58,399 nucleotides of DNA from NCBI RefSeq assembly GCF_017742235.1, contig NZ_JAGHKQ010000017.1, positions 1 through 58,399 of the forward strand, read 5' to 3'. The DNA is from Bacillus sp. 165. GTDB taxonomy: Bacteria; Bacillota; Bacilli; Bacillales; Bacillaceae_G. Both the position numbers and the translations under genes were made by a program. The notes beneath the pieces were generated by a model. That model had not been told where the DNA came from, made no database searches, and was given only the letters and a program-made list of their open reading frames with translations. This document shows positions 58,255 through 58,399 of the stretch, in pieces (the first letter of the stretch is position 1; each line of letters begins with the position of its first letter).

Positions 58255-58399
58255 TTTTTGTGACCGTTCATGATTATAGAAGTGGATATACTCTTCAATC
58301 GCTTGAATAAGTTCCTGTTCTGAATTAAAATTAGATAGATACACCAATTCACATTTGAAGTGTGAGAAGAATGATTCAACGCAAGCGTTGTCTAGACAG
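58204..58399 (-). CDS. IS3-family transposase OrfB, C-terminal part (cut by window edge)
   Basis: The last 64 codons of a DDE (rve) transposase. CLDNACVESFFSHFKCE carries the catalytic Glu region, and YIHFYNHERSQKRLN and SPVKYR are the typical C-terminal IS150-group motifs. No stop or frameshift is seen in the visible part, so it may be intact. Confidence 0.92.
   Translation of the reverse strand, partial: CLDNACVESFFSHFKCELVYLSNFNSEQELIQAIEEYIHFYNHERSQKRLNRCSPVKYRLTTVA

Larger units (their letters stand above)
58160..58399 (-). mobile_element. IS3-family insertion sequence, 3' end (cut by window edge)
   Basis: The element enters from the right edge. Its inner end appears to be near TGGACTTACCCC-TGTCAAGTAGACA (from about 58161), the form of an IS3/IS150-type terminal repeat. 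The other end and any target duplication lie outside the window. Confidence 0.75.

Overview
The window is a stretch of low-GC Firmicutes chromosome from the genus Bacillus, most likely from or near the B. cereus group. Gene order largely follows the B. subtilis ald/ytkK-argHG-ackA-ytxK-tpx-ytfJI-ytdI-ytcJI-ssp-thiI-iscS-ezrA-refZ-ytsP-rpsD-tyrS-acsA-acuABC-ccpA-aroA-ytxJ-ytxG-murC-sftA-ytpQP-ytoP-ytzB-ytnP segment. An alpha/beta-type spore protein gene, a GerW gene and a sigma-G-like promoter show a spore former. No rRNA, tRNA, CRISPR array or prophage was seen. Start codons were refined from ribosome binding sites, and many genes start at TTG or GTG.

Layout. 1-10.4 kb: alanine dehydrogenase (cut by the window edge), a YtkK-type SDR protein, a universal stress protein, a YwaF-like membrane protein, argGH with ARG boxes, an EcsC-family protein, ackA, ytxK and tpx. 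10.5-22.5 kb: gerW, ytfI, NAD kinase, a YtcJ amidohydrolase, a YtcI acyl-CoA synthetase, an SASP gene, thiI-iscS (tRNA/thiamine sulfur transfer), ezrA and refZ (division). 22.5-25.3 kb: ytsP, a methionine gamma-lyase gene with a strong cre site, and rpsD with its leader. 25.3-28.3 kb: a three-gene glycan cassette (LAB_N membrane protein, polyprenyl-phosphate-type GT2, UDP-sugar 4-epimerase) beside a decayed UDP-glucose dehydrogenase gene. 28.3-37.2 kb: a small basic protein with ywbE, a short MscS-type channel, tyrS with a T-box, a divergent TetR/RND efflux pair with two matching operators, a GH18 protein and a small unknown protein.

37.4-46.8 kb: acetate and carbon control (acsA divergent from acuABC, then ccpA), aroA (chorismate mutase-DAHP synthase fusion), brxC, ytxG and ampS. 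46.9-58.4 kb: murC, pncB, sftA with a 90-bp tandem repeat, ytpQ, ytpP, a DUF84 NTPase, ytoP, ytzB, ytnP, an unrecognised multi-pass membrane protein, and the end of an IS3-family element cut by the window edge.

How the genes fit together: AckA makes ATP from acetyl phosphate on overflow. AcsA takes acetate back up and is switched by AcuA acetylation and AcuC deacetylation. CcpA is encoded in the same block, and cre-like sites lie in front of ald and the methionine gamma-lyase gene. The most unusual parts are the glycan cassette with its dead precursor gene, the repeat-expanded SftA linker, a family of GGAGCAATTAA direct repeats near 54.6 kb, the paired TetR operators, and an SDR protein without its catalytic tyrosine. 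I did not find a clearly new defence or mobile system.
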